DNA of 64,000 nucleotides from Brevibacterium pigmentatum (GTDB lineage: Bacteria; Actinomycetota; Actinomycetes; Actinomycetales; Brevibacteriaceae), in contig NZ_CP050153.1 in NCBI RefSeq assembly GCF_011617465.1, positions 806,001 through 870,000 on the forward strand. Reading direction: 5' to 3'. The position numbers and the translations under genes were made by a program. The notes below the pieces were generated by a model. The model did no database searches. It had not been told where the DNA came from and worked only from the letters and a program-made list of their open reading frames with translations. Positions 24,023 to 32,875 of this stretch are shown here, piece by piece (positions within the stretch are counted from its first letter, which is position 1; the number at the start of each line of letters is the position of its first letter).

Positions 24023-25513
24023 ATGTCGACTCCAGTAGGTGTTCCGACCCGTCCGGGCAAGATCATTGCCGTTCATGTGGCCTACGAGTCCCGTGCGGCA
24101 CAACGGGGAAAGCGCCCCGCTCAGCCGTCGTACTTCCTCAAGGCGGCCAGCTCCGTCGCCGCCACCGGCCAGACCATCGAACGCCCCGCAGGCACCTCGC
24201 TGCTCGCCTTCGAGGGTGAGGTCGCCATCGTCATCGGGGGCCCCGCCCGCAACGTCACGGAGGCCGAGGCCTGGTCGTATGTGGCAGGCGTGACCGCGTC
24301 GAACGACTTCGGCCTCTACGACATGAAGACCCCGGACAAGGGATCGAACGTGCGGTCGAAGAGCCGCGACGGATACACCCCGCTGGGTCCCGAACTCATC
24401 CCCGCCGCCGAGGCGGCCCCCGACTCCCTGCGCCTGCGCACCTGGGTCAACGGCGAAGTCGTCCAGGACGACGGCACGCGCGCCGATCAGCTCATCTTCA
24501 CCCTCCCGCGCATCGTTGCGGACCTCAGTCAGCACCTCACCCTCGAGCCCGGCGACGTCATCCTCACCGGCACCCCTGCCGGATCCTCCGTCGTCGCCCC
24601 AGGCGACACGGTCGAGGTCGAGGTCACGGCCGCCTCGGCGAACGGGGAAGAGCTGAGCTCAGGACGACTGACCACCACGGTCGTCGACGGCCCCGGAGAC
24701 TTCGACGAGAACCTCGGCAGCCTGCCCGCAGTGAACGAAGCACTCACCGTCGATGCCTGGGGCTCACGCGAAGCCGCCGGACTCGCCCCGGAGGGCGATG
24801 CCGATGACACTGCCGCGACGGCACTCGGCGATGACCTCATCGCCAAACTCACCGAGGCTCCGACCGCGGGTCTGTCGGCTCAGCTGCGGTCGCGCGGACT
24901 CAACAATGTCGTCATCGAAGGCGTGGCCCCGCTGAAGCCGGGCGCGAAGATCGTCGGCACCGCGAAGACGCTGCGCTTCGTGCCCAACCGCGAAGACCTG
25001 TTCAAGTCCCACGGCGGCGGTTACAACGCACAGAAACAGGCCTTCGACTCGATCCGCCCCGGCGAGGTCGTCGTCATCGAGGCCCGCGGCGAATCCGGCT
25101 CTGGCACCCTCGGCGACATCCTCGCCCTGCGCGCGAAATCACTCGGCGCCGCCGGCGTCGTCACCGACGGGGGAGTCCGCGACTCCGCCGAGGTGGCCGA
25201 GATCCTGCCCGTGTTCTCCACCGCGAAGCACCCCGCCGTGCTCGGCCGCAAGCACGTGCCGTGGGAATCGGACGTGGCCGTGGCCTGCGGAAACGCCACC
25301 GTCCTGCCCGGCGATGTGATCGTCGCCGATGACGACGGAGCCATCGTCATCCCTCGTGACCTCGTTGAAGAAGTCGTCGACGCGGCACTGGCGAAGGAGA
25401 TCGAGGACGGCTGGGTGGCCGAACAGGTCGCCGCCGGCAACCCGATCGAAGAGCTCTTCCCGCCCAAGGGCGAATGGAAGGCGAAATTCGACGAGTGGAA
25501 GGCCTCACGGTGA
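24023..25513 (+). CDS. FAH-family isomerase/decarboxylase fused to RraA-like domain
   Basis: 496 residues with two different catalytic domains. Residues 1-245 are a fumarylacetoacetate hydrolase-type domain (metal ligands in FEGEVAIVIG and NDFGLYD, then KSRDGYTPLGP and TGTPAGS), the fold of HpaG. Residues 268-496 are RraA/HMG-aldolase-like, with the signature TDGGVRD (Asp382, Arg386, Asp387) that binds metal and oxaloacetate-like substrates in class II aldolases. E. coli HpaG is instead two FAH halves. The RraA half may supply the OPET decarboxylation step; this is inference. The start at 24023 was chosen for GAGG upstream. GntR follows with a GTGA overlap. Confidence 0.8.
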   Translation: MSTPVGVPTRPGKIIAVHVAYESRAAQRGKRPAQPSYFLKAASSVAATGQTIERPAGTSLLAFEGEVAIVIGGPARNVTEAEAWSYVAGVTASNDFGLYDMKTPDKGSNVRSKSRDGYTPLGPELIPAAEAAPDSLRLRTWVNGEVVQDDGTRADQLIFTLPRIVADLSQHLTLEPGDVILTGTPAGSSVVAPGDTVEVEVTAASANGEELSSGRLTTTVVDGPGDFDENLGSLPAVNEALTVDAWGSREAAGLAPEGDADDTAATALGDDLIAKLTEAPTAGLSAQLRSRGLNNVVIEGVAPLKPGAKIVGTAKTLRFVPNREDLFKSHGGGYNAQKQAFDSIRPGEVVVIEARGESGSGTLGDILALRAKSLGAAGVVTDGGVRDSAEVAEILPVFSTAKHPAVLGRKHVPWESDVAVACGNATVLPGDVIVADDDGAIVIPRDLVEEVVDAALAKEIEDGWVAEQVAAGNPIEELFPPKGEWKAKFDEWKASR

Positions 25514-26214
25514 CTGCGACTGCGTCCCTGAGCAAGGCCGAGACCGCCTACCGGTGGATCCGCGAACGCGTCGCCGACCAGACCTATCAGCCCGGGCACA
25601 AGCTCGTGCTCGCGCAGATCGCACTCGAACTCGACACCTCAGTGGTGCCGGTGCGTGAGGCCATCCGCCGGCTGGAAGCCGACGGGCTCGTGACCTTCGA
25701 ACGCAACGTCGGGGCCCGCGTGGCCATGGTCGACCAAGGGTCCTACACCCAGTCGATGGAAACGGTCGCGATCCTCGAGGCCGCGGCCGTCGCCCAAGCA
25801 CAGGGCCACCTCGGCGTCGATGATCTCGATGCTGCGGAGCAGATCAACGATCGGATGCGGGCTCTGCTCGACGATTTCGAACCGGCCGAGTTCACTCGGC
25901 TCAACCACGAGTTCCACGAGATGCTCTACCGGCGCTGCCCGAACGAGCGGCTGTGCACCCTCGTCGAACTCGAATGGGACCGGCTCAACCACCTGCGGGA
26001 TTCGACGTTCTCCTTCGTCCCCGAACGGGCACTCGAGTCGGTGGAGGAGCACTCCCGCATCGTCGCCCTCATCCGGGCTCGCGCCTCGGCGCAGGAGGTC
26101 GAACGGGCCGTGCGCGAGCACCGCTCGGCCACTCTGCGCAGCTTCCAGAACTCCCAGACGACCACAGCCCCAAGCACGGATTTGATTGCAGATTCACGAA
26201 AGGACAAGTCATGA
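25510..26214 (+). CDS. GntR-family (FCD) regulator of the homoprotocatechuate cluster
   Basis: 234 residues: N-terminal winged helix at about 5-72 (ETAYRWIRERVADQTYQPG, VPVREAIRRLEADGLV) and an FCD helical effector domain at about 80-215, with the usual His/Asp-type metal-binding positions (FTRLNHEFHEMLY, VEEHSRIVALI, VREHRSATL). It starts with GTG overlapping the preceding stop, and its own stop overlaps the hpaE start (ATGA), so it is embedded in the operon it most likely controls. The paired sites at 23975 and 22495 are its candidate operators, and its ligand is probably a hydroxyphenylacetate or ring-cleavage product. Repression with relief by substrate is the usual mode. Confidence 0.85.
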   Translation: MTATASLSKAETAYRWIRERVADQTYQPGHKLVLAQIALELDTSVVPVREAIRRLEADGLVTFERNVGARVAMVDQGSYTQSMETVAILEAAAVAQAQGHLGVDDLDAAEQINDRMRALLDDFEPAEFTRLNHEFHEMLYRRCPNERLCTLVELEWDRLNHLRDSTFSFVPERALESVEEHSRIVALIRARASAQEVERAVREHRSATLRSFQNSQTTTAPSTDLIADSRKDKS

Positions 26215-27716
26215 CACAGTCCACCACCCCGCCGGCAGGTATGCCGGAGAAGATCCGCCACTACATCGGCGGAGAATTCGTCGACTCCGTCGACGGAGAC
26301 GAATTCGACGTGCTCAACCCGGTGACGAACGAGACCTACATCAAGGCCGCCTCGGGCAAGAAAGCCGATATCGAAGCCGCCGTCGCAGCGGCGAAGCAAG
26401 CCTTCGACGAGGGCCCGTGGCCGCGGATGCTTCCGCGTGACCGCGCCCGCATCCTCAACAAGATCGCCGACATCGTCGAATCCCGCAAGGACGAACTCGC
26501 CGCGATGGAGTCCTTCGACTCCGGGCTGCCGATCACCCAGGCCAAGGGCCAGGCGGCGCGCGCGGCGGAGAACTTCCGCTTCTTCGCCGACCTCATCGTG
26601 GCCCAGGTCGACGACGCCTTCAAGGTCCCCGGCCGCCAGGCGAACTACGTCAACCGCAAGCCCATCGGCGTGGCCGGACTCATCACCCCGTGGAACACCC
26701 CGTTCATGCTCGAGTCCTGGAAGCTGGGACCGGCGATCGCGACCGGCAACACCGTCGTGCTCAAACCCGCAGAGTTCACCCCGCTCTCGGCCTCCCTGTG
26801 GCCGGGCATCTTCGAAGAGGCAGGACTGCCCACCGGAGTGTTCAACATGGTCAACGGCTTCGGTGAGGAGGGCTTCGCCGGCGACTCGCTCGTCAAGCAC
26901 CCCGACGTTCCGCTCATCTCCTTCACCGGCGAATCCTCGACCGGACAGACGATCTTCGCCAACGCAGCACCCTGGCTCAAGGGTCTGTCGATGGAACTCG
27001 GCGGCAAGTCCCCGGCCGTCGTCTTCGCCGACGCGGACCTCGATGCCGCGGTCAACGCCACGATCTTCGGAGTATTCTCCCTCAACGGGGAACGCTGCAC
27101 CGCCGGCTCGCGCATCCTCGTCGAGGAATCGATCTACGACGAATTCGTCGAGCGCTATGCCGCTCAGGCGGGGCGCGTGAAGGTCGGCCTGCCCTCTGAT
27201 CCCGCCACCGAGGTGGCTGCGCTCGTCCACCCCGAGCACTATGAGAAGGTCATGTCCTACGTCGAGATCGGCAAGTCCGAGGCCCGCCTCGTCGCCGGCG
27301 GCGGACGCCCCGAAGGCTTCGAAACCGGAAACTTCGTCCAGCCGACCGTGTTCGCCGATGTGCAGCCCGACGCGCGGATCTTCCAGGAGGAGATCTTCGG
27401 CCCCGTCGTCGCCATCACCCCGTTCTCCTCCGACGAGGAGGCCCTGGAGCTGGCGAACAACACGAAGTACGGTCTGGCCGCCTATATCTGGACCTCGGAC
27501 CTCAAGCGCGCCCACAACTTCTCCCAGGCTGTGGAGTCGGGAATGGTGTGGCTGAACTCGAACAACGTCCGCGATCTGCGCACCCCCTTCGGCGGCGTCA
27601 AGGCCTCGGGACTCGGCCACGAAGGCGGCTACCGGTCGATCGACTTCTACACGGAACAGCAGTCCGTGCACATCAACCTCGGCGAGGTCCACAACCCCGT
27701 CTTCGGAAAGCAGTGA
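26211..27716 (+). CDS. hpaE: 5-carboxymethyl-2-hydroxymuconate semialdehyde dehydrogenase
   Basis: 501-residue NAD+-dependent aldehyde dehydrogenase. In homoprotocatechuate breakdown it oxidises the ring-cleavage semialdehyde made by HpaD to 5-carboxymethyl-2-hydroxymuconate. Catalytic Cys296 is in NGERCTAGSR and Glu262 in MELGGKSP; TPWNTPFMLESWK carries the cofactor-binding Asn and Lys. These motifs are those of HpaE/HpcC. The ATG at 26211 follows AAAGGAC and overlaps the GntR stop. hpaD follows after seven bases. The assignment rests on motifs plus the neighbouring hpaD, hpaH and hpaI genes. Confidence 0.9.
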   Translation: MTQSTTPPAGMPEKIRHYIGGEFVDSVDGDEFDVLNPVTNETYIKAASGKKADIEAAVAAAKQAFDEGPWPRMLPRDRARILNKIADIVESRKDELAAMESFDSGLPITQAKGQAARAAENFRFFADLIVAQVDDAFKVPGRQANYVNRKPIGVAGLITPWNTPFMLESWKLGPAIATGNTVVLKPAEFTPLSASLWPGIFEEAGLPTGVFNMVNGFGEEGFAGDSLVKHPDVPLISFTGESSTGQTIFANAAPWLKGLSMELGGKSPAVVFADADLDAAVNATIFGVFSLNGERCTAGSRILVEESIYDEFVERYAAQAGRVKVGLPSDPATEVAALVHPEHYEKVMSYVEIGKSEARLVAGGGRPEGFETGNFVQPTVFADVQPDARIFQEEIFGPVVAITPFSSDEEALELANNTKYGLAAYIWTSDLKRAHNFSQAVESGMVWLNSNNVRDLRTPFGGVKASGLGHEGGYRSIDFYTEQQSVHINLGEVHNPVFGKQ

Positions 27717-27723
27717 AGCAGCC

Positions 27724-28860
27724 ATGACCAAACGCACTGATATGACCCGGACCTCGGCCGGCTATTTCGTCAGCCAGGAGACGGGCATCTCCACCGACAA
27801 CCCCATCGCCACTCCGCAGGTGAGCCCGCCCGACATCCTCCGCTGCGCCTATATGGAACTCGTCGTCACCGACCTCGCCGCGTCGCGGGAATTCTACGTC
27901 GACGTGCTCGGACTCTACGTCACCGAAGAGGACGAGAACACGCTCTACCTGCGTTCGACGGAGGAGTTCATCCACCACAATCTCGTCCTGCGCAAGGGCG
28001 AGGTCGCCGCCGTGGCTGCGTTCTCCTACCGGGTGCGCAGCCCGGAAGAGCTCGACAAGGCCGTGGCCTTCTACACCGAACTCGGCTGCGATGTCCGACG
28101 CAATCCCGACGGCTTCGTCAAGGGCGTGGGCGACTCCGTGCGCGTGGTCGACCCGCTCGGCTTCCCGTACGAGTTCTTCTACCAGTCCGATCACGTCGAA
28201 CGCATGTCGTGGCGCTACGACCTGCACATCCCCGGCGAACTCGTCCGCCTCGACCACTTCAACCAGGTCACCCCGGATGTGCCGCGGGCCGTGAAGTACA
28301 TGCAGGACCTCGGCTTCCGCGTCACGGAGGACATCCAGGACGAGGAGGGCACGGTCTACGCCGCGTGGATGCGCCGCAAGTCCACCGTCCATGACACGGC
28401 GATGACCGGTGGCGACGGACCGCGCATGCACCATGTCTGCTTCGCCACCCATGAGAAGCACAACATCCTCTCCATCTGCGACAAGCTCGGTGCCCTGCGC
28501 CGGTCCGAATCGATCGAGCGCGGACCCGGCCGCCATGGCGTCTCGAACGCGTTCTACCTCTACCTGCGCGACCCCGACGGTCACCGCGTCGAGGTGTACA
28601 CGCAGGACTACTACACCGGCGACCCGGACAACCCGGTCATCACGTGGGACGTCCACGACAATCAGCGCCGCGACTGGTGGGGCAACCCCGTCGTGCCGTC
28701 CTGGTACACGGACGCCTCGCTCGTCCTCGATCTCGACGGCAACCCGCAGCCCGTGCACGCCCGCACGGACGATTCGGAGATGGCCGTGACGATCGGTGCC
28801 GACGGGTTCTCCTACACCCGCGCGGATGAGAATGAGGGCAAGCTGGGCAACCAGCTCTGA
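27724..28860 (+). CDS. hpaD: Homoprotocatechuate (3,4-dihydroxyphenylacetate) 2,3-dioxygenase
   Basis: 378-residue type I extradiol dioxygenase that opens the ring of 3,4-dihydroxyphenylacetate with Fe(II) (or Mn(II)) and oxygen. Compared from memory with Brevibacterium fuscum HPCD, the alignment has a constant 23-residue offset: iron ligands His178, His237 and Glu290 (RLDHFNQV, MHHVCFAT, HRVEVYTQ) correspond to His155, His214 and Glu267, and the acid-base His223 (STVHDTAM) to His200. The 23 extra N-terminal residues are unusual; an internal ATG at 27742 (MTRTSAGYF) shortens only part of this. The C-terminal TWDVHDNQRRDWWGNPV stretch is typical of the family. Confidence 0.96.
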   Translation: MTKRTDMTRTSAGYFVSQETGISTDNPIATPQVSPPDILRCAYMELVVTDLAASREFYVDVLGLYVTEEDENTLYLRSTEEFIHHNLVLRKGEVAAVAAFSYRVRSPEELDKAVAFYTELGCDVRRNPDGFVKGVGDSVRVVDPLGFPYEFFYQSDHVERMSWRYDLHIPGELVRLDHFNQVTPDVPRAVKYMQDLGFRVTEDIQDEEGTVYAAWMRRKSTVHDTAMTGGDGPRMHHVCFATHEKHNILSICDKLGALRRSESIERGPGRHGVSNAFYLYLRDPDGHRVEVYTQDYYTGDPDNPVITWDVHDNQRRDWWGNPVVPSWYTDASLVLDLDGNPQPVHARTDDSEMAVTIGADGFSYTRADENEGKLGNQL

Positions 28861-28871
28861 AAGGAATCCAC

Positions 28872-29657
28872 ATGCTCGATGAGGCAACGATCGCGGCCAT
28901 CGCCGACGATCTCGCGGAAGCGGAGCGGACGCGGTCGAAGATCAGTCTGCTGACCGCGAAGTATCCGGATATGACGGTCGAGGACTCCTATGCGGTGCAG
29001 AACGAATGGCGCCGTCGCGGTGAAGCCGCCGGCCGTCGACTCTACGGTCACAAGATCGGGCTGACCTCGAAGCCGATGCAACAGGCCACCGGGATCACCG
29101 AACCAGACTACGGAGCGATCTTCGCCGATCAGGTCTATGACACCGGGTCCGTGATCGATCATTCGCAGTATTCGGGCGTGCGCATCGAGGTCGAACTCGC
29201 CTTCGTGCTGCGTGACGAACTGCGCGGACCCGATGTCAGTCTCTTCGACGTCCTCCGCGCCACCGAGTACGTCGTTCCCGCACTCGAGGTCCTGTCCTCG
29301 CGCATCGAGATGGAGGGGCGCACGATCGTCGACACCATCTCGGACAATGCGGCACTGGGTGCGATGGTCCTCGGTGGACGACCGGTCGCCGTCGACGCCG
29401 TCGACCTGCGTCGGGTGAACGCTCTGCTCTATCGCAACGAGACCATCGAGGACTCCGGAGTCGCCGCCGCCGTCCTCGACCATCCGGCCCGCGGAATCGT
29501 GTGGTTGGCGAACAAACTCGCCGAACACGGAGATGTGCTGCAGGCCGGAGAGACCGTGCTCGCCGGATCGTTCACCCGCCCCATGTGGGCCCATCGCGGC
29601 GACACCGTCCACGCCGACTACGGAGAGCTGGGAGTCATCACATGCCGTTTCGAGTAG
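28872..29657 (+). CDS. hpaH: 2-oxo-hept-3-ene-1,7-dioate hydratase
   Basis: 261 residues, FAH-like hydratase family (with MhpD and DmpE). It adds water to 2-oxo-hept-3-ene-1,7-dioate, the step before aldol cleavage in the homoprotocatechuate route. Family markers include YAVQNEW, GHKIGLTSKPMQ, RIEVELAFVL with the metal-binding Glu pair, LEVLSSRI, DNAALGAMVLGG and the C-terminal ETVLAGSFTRPM. AAAGGAA precedes the ATG. Its 3' end overlaps hpaI by 16 bases, indicating one transcript and coupled translation. Confidence 0.92.
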   Translation: MLDEATIAAIADDLAEAERTRSKISLLTAKYPDMTVEDSYAVQNEWRRRGEAAGRRLYGHKIGLTSKPMQQATGITEPDYGAIFADQVYDTGSVIDHSQYSGVRIEVELAFVLRDELRGPDVSLFDVLRATEYVVPALEVLSSRIEMEGRTIVDTISDNAALGAMVLGGRPVAVDAVDLRRVNALLYRNETIEDSGVAAAVLDHPARGIVWLANKLAEHGDVLQAGETVLAGSFTRPMWAHRGDTVHADYGELGVITCRFE

Positions 29658-30430
29658 AACTGCCGCAGACCTTCTCAGACCGTGTGACCGGACTCGGCGA
29701 TGGCGAGTACCTGGCCGGGATGTGGGTGTGCTCGGGTTCGCCCGTGGCCGCCGAGATCGCCGCCGCCTCGGGGATGCAGTGGGTGCTCATCGACGCAGAG
29801 CATTCTCCGATCGGACTCGAGACCACGACGAGTCTGCTGCGCGCGATGAACGGCTACCCGGCGACCCCGGTCGTGCGGGTGCCGGTGAATGATCGTGTGC
29901 TCATCAAGCAGTACCTCGACCTCGGCGCGCAGAATCTGCTCGTGCCGATGGTCGATACGAAATCCGACGCCGAGGCGGCTGTGGCGGCCGTCCATTATCC
30001 GCCGAGAGGTGTGCGCGGGGTCGGTTCGGCCCTGGCCAGGGCCTCCCGGTGGAATGCCGTGGACGGGTACTTGGGTCGTGCGGAGGAGTTCGTGTCCCTG
30101 ACCGTGCAGATCGAATCGGCGACCGCGGTCGACAATGCCGCCGAGATCGCCGCGGTCGACGGAGTCGACCAGATCTTCGTCGGACCCTCCGACCTGGCCG
30201 CGTCGATGGGTCTGCTCGGCCAGCAGACCCATCCGGACGTCACCGATGCGGTGGCGCGGACGTTCGAGGCGGTGAAGGCCGCCGGCAAACCGGTCGGAGT
30301 CAATGCCTTCGACCCCGACCAGGCACGGAAGTACCTGGAGGCCGGAGCGTCCTTCGTCCTCGTCGGTGCCGATGTCGGTCTGATGATGAACGGTGCCCGC
30401 GCCTGGGCCGACACCTGGGTTCAGGACTGA
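29642..30430 (+). CDS. hpaI: 4-hydroxy-2-oxoheptanedioate aldolase
   Basis: 262-residue class II pyruvate aldolase of the HpcH/HpaI family. It cleaves 4-hydroxy-2-oxoheptane-1,7-dioate to pyruvate and succinate semialdehyde, the last step of the pathway. Visible features are LIDAEHSP with the catalytic His, VVRVPVNDRVLIKQYLDLGAQNLLVPMVDT, the metal-binding Glu in VQIESATAVDN, and GPSDLAASMG. Start ATG at 29642 lies inside the hpaH 3' end. A strong hairpin follows the stop. A succinate semialdehyde dehydrogenase for the product is not seen in the window. Confidence 0.92.
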   Translation: MPFRVELPQTFSDRVTGLGDGEYLAGMWVCSGSPVAAEIAAASGMQWVLIDAEHSPIGLETTTSLLRAMNGYPATPVVRVPVNDRVLIKQYLDLGAQNLLVPMVDTKSDAEAAVAAVHYPPRGVRGVGSALARASRWNAVDGYLGRAEEFVSLTVQIESATAVDNAAEIAAVDGVDQIFVGPSDLAASMGLLGQQTHPDVTDAVARTFEAVKAAGKPVGVNAFDPDQARKYLEAGASFVLVGADVGLMMNGARAWADTWVQD

Positions 30431-30441
30431 GCACACGTCGC

Positions 30442-30469
30442 CCCCGACCGCGCGTCTGCGGTCGGGGGT
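30442..30469. terminator. Terminator hairpin between hpaI and the LPXTG gene
   Basis: Eleven-base-pair GC-rich stem CCCCCGACCGC / GCGGTCGGGGG around a six-base loop, located between two convergent genes. No long U tract on either side, so a bidirectional, structure-driven terminator. Confidence 0.75.
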
Positions 30470-30490
30470 GAGGCGTATTCATAGGGTGTT

Positions 30491-32467
30491 TCACTCCTTG
30501 TCGCGGCGGCTGCCGGAGATCAGCAGGATCGTTGAGCCGAGCCCGAGGAGGACGATGCCCAGTCCGATGAGCATTCCGTTTCCGGTTGTGCCGGTGCGAG
30601 GCAGCTCGGGGGCCGGGGCCGCCGGTGTCTCGGGCGCCGCGGGAGTTTCTGCGACCGGTTCGGTCGGTGGGGTCTCGGGCTGCTCCGGGGACTCGGGAGC
30701 CTCAGGCTGTTCCGGCGGGGCCGGCGGTGTGCTTGGCTCCTCCGGTGGTGCCGGGGGAGTGGACGGCATCTCCTCGGGCGGACGATGCACGGTTTCGGCC
30801 GGGACGCCCCAGTCGCTCGTCCACGCCTTATTGACGTCGCTGCCCTCGATCGTCGTCACATAGGTGACCCAGCCGACGGGCATGTCGATCGGCTCCGTGC
30901 TGATCTCGACGTGGCCCTTCTCGTCGGCGATGACGGTGAAGTCCTGCACGGACAACTCCGTGCCGGCGGTCTCCTTCGACTGCTCGGGTTCGGTCTCCAC
31001 ATGGTAGGCGGTGATGGTGAGGACGGCTTCGGAACCCGGCCGCAGACCGGTCACGGCCACCTCGTCGTGGGTCGATGTGCCCTCAAGCACCGCCTCGGTG
31101 TCGGCGGTCGGGGTCCACGGGACGAATCCGGTCTCACGAGGTTGGCCGTGGATTCCCTTCCATTCCTTCGTCGACGTGTCCCCGGCGATCGTCTCGGTGA
31201 AGTACAGCCAACCGCGGTAGTCCTCGGGCACGGTGACCTCACCGGATGTGTGGGTGCCGTTGCCGACATCCTTCGAGGTCACGGACGCGATTTCGCGTGC
31301 ATCATCGTTCTTCGTGCCCTGCTTCGGGGCCGTCGCGGTCTGCCACAGGGTGTGTTCGACGGTGACAGTGTGGTCGCCGATGAGGCCGGAGACGGTGAAC
31401 TCGTCGGTGACCGTCTCACCCGGCGTCGGCGACTGGTCGGAGATCTCGGTGGTCACCTTCGGTTGGGAGCTGAGCTCGAGCGACGCTTTGTCCGTGACGG
31501 AGTCGGGAGTGTCCGGGGTGACGACTCGCTGTACCCGCGTGCCGGAGGTCGGTTCGAGGACTCGCACGGTCTGCGGAGCGACCTTCGCCGAGGCGGTCAC
31601 TGACAGTTTTCCGGGCGCGCTCGCCTGCAGCGTTGTGGTCACTGGCTCTTTGCCCGTGGTCAGGGTCGTCGGTGCCTTCGTCGTGCCGGCAGTCTTCAGC
31701 GCGATGAGAACGTCGGGGACCTGGGCTCCCGATGCACTGGTCAGCGAGACCGTCAGCGTCGCCTCGTCGGTGGGCGTGCCGAGGATCTTCGGTTTGTCGG
31801 GGCTACCCTTGTCGGCGCTGCGGTCGCTGTCCTTGGAGTCGGAGGCCCAGGAATCAGGAGAAGGAGCGGACTCCGGGGCGGTGTGAGGTTCGAGCACAGG
31901 CATGCGCAGCACCGGTTCGAGGCTGATGTCGAGAGTGTATGGCCCGGCGAACTTCTTCGCCTCGGCGAGGATCGTCGAGTACTTCTTCGCGGCCGCTTCG
32001 AACTTTGTGCCCAGGTCAGCCGGTTTCTGCGGCGGCACTGTGTGATCGTGGGGGAGCGCTTTGTCGAGGCGGGCCATCGCGCTCAACGCCGCCTGCACAT
32101 CCTTCGATTTCGACCCCGCGTATTCGTGCAGCGCCCATGCGGTACGGGCCGAGGTGATCTCGTCGGCTTTCGCTCCTTTGAAATATTTCGGCAGCGGGGA
32201 CTTCTTGCCTGCATCGATGCAGTAGGCAGGGGTGTCGGGGAAGGTGCGGTAGGACCCGTACCAGGTCTTGCCCTGTTTCGCGTGGTGCCAGATGCCCGGT
32301 CCGTAGGCGTTGGGAGCGGCGAGAACCGGAACCTCGCCGAGACTGACCGGTGGTCCCGCGGCCATGGCCGGTCCCAGCCCGATGAGCGAAGCGATTGTGA
32401 GGACGGTGAGCAGCAGCGCGGTGCGCAGCGATGCGAGTCTGAGAGTGATCATGGACCGATTCGACAC
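30491..32467 (-). CDS. LPXTG-anchored surface protein with possible thioester domain
   Basis: 658 residues. A signal peptide ends near residue 37 (TIASLIGLGPAMAAG). An N-terminal domain holds Cys83 in AYCIDAG and Gln125 in DVQAALS, spaced as in Cys-Gln thioester adhesin domains, but this is only a resemblance. Several beta-rich repeats (about 230-560, sharing TITAYHVET- and PVGWVTYVTTI-type strands) lead to a Pro/Glu/Ala-rich wall-spanning region and the sorting signal LPRTG near 622, a hydrophobic helix and a SRRDKE tail, so sortase should attach it to peptidoglycan. No sortase gene is nearby. Start is GTG at 32467 or ATG at 32452; neither has a good ribosome site. Confidence 0.82.
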   Translation of the reverse strand: MSNRSMITLRLASLRTALLLTVLTIASLIGLGPAMAAGPPVSLGEVPVLAAPNAYGPGIWHHAKQGKTWYGSYRTFPDTPAYCIDAGKKSPLPKYFKGAKADEITSARTAWALHEYAGSKSKDVQAALSAMARLDKALPHDHTVPPQKPADLGTKFEAAAKKYSTILAEAKKFAGPYTLDISLEPVLRMPVLEPHTAPESAPSPDSWASDSKDSDRSADKGSPDKPKILGTPTDEATLTVSLTSASGAQVPDVLIALKTAGTTKAPTTLTTGKEPVTTTLQASAPGKLSVTASAKVAPQTVRVLEPTSGTRVQRVVTPDTPDSVTDKASLELSSQPKVTTEISDQSPTPGETVTDEFTVSGLIGDHTVTVEHTLWQTATAPKQGTKNDDAREIASVTSKDVGNGTHTSGEVTVPEDYRGWLYFTETIAGDTSTKEWKGIHGQPRETGFVPWTPTADTEAVLEGTSTHDEVAVTGLRPGSEAVLTITAYHVETEPEQSKETAGTELSVQDFTVIADEKGHVEISTEPIDMPVGWVTYVTTIEGSDVNKAWTSDWGVPAETVHRPPEEMPSTPPAPPEEPSTPPAPPEQPEAPESPEQPETPPTEPVAETPAAPETPAAPAPELPRTGTTGNGMLIGLGIVLLGLGSTILLISGSRRDKE

Positions 32468-32875
32468 TGGGCGCTGCCTGGCCAGCTAGGGCTGTTTGAG
32501 GGGCTGTGGATACCGTTTTGAGCGTCCACAGGTTTTGACGTGTGAGTGGTGATCGTACTGATCTCCGAAGGGAGGGGAGTGGGGCCGGGAGGAACGGGCA
32601 GTGGCTGGCACGTGTGGTGGGTGATGGCGACTGTCGGACGACGGTCGAATGGCTCGAGGCGCTTTCACTGTCGTCCGGTTCCTCGGCCGAGACCGAGTCG
32701 AAGAATTCGCGATTGTCCACAGCCGAAAATGGTTGAGTGGGGCTCGTGTAGTCGTCTGCAGAACGTGGCAGTCGGCTGAAGTGTTGCTGGACGGATACAT
32801 GACGAGGGCGTTCACAGCGGGCTGGGACTTTAGACTGAGGTGAGCGGAAATTCCCCCATTGCAGAAGGACGATCT
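32468..32875. other. 408-base divergent intergenic region
   Basis: No convincing gene. It separates the LPXTG gene (minus) from prsW (plus). Visible elements: an inverted repeat CTGTGGA-N14-TCCACAG (32504-32531) enclosing TACCGT, and TAGACT at 32831-32836, a candidate -10 box for prsW. Short open frames in it lack ribosome sites and codon character. Confidence 0.5.

Noticed and set aside
32511..32516. TACCGTTTT string like the leaderless promoters
   Set aside because: No start codon follows at the right distance, and the frames downstream do not look coding.
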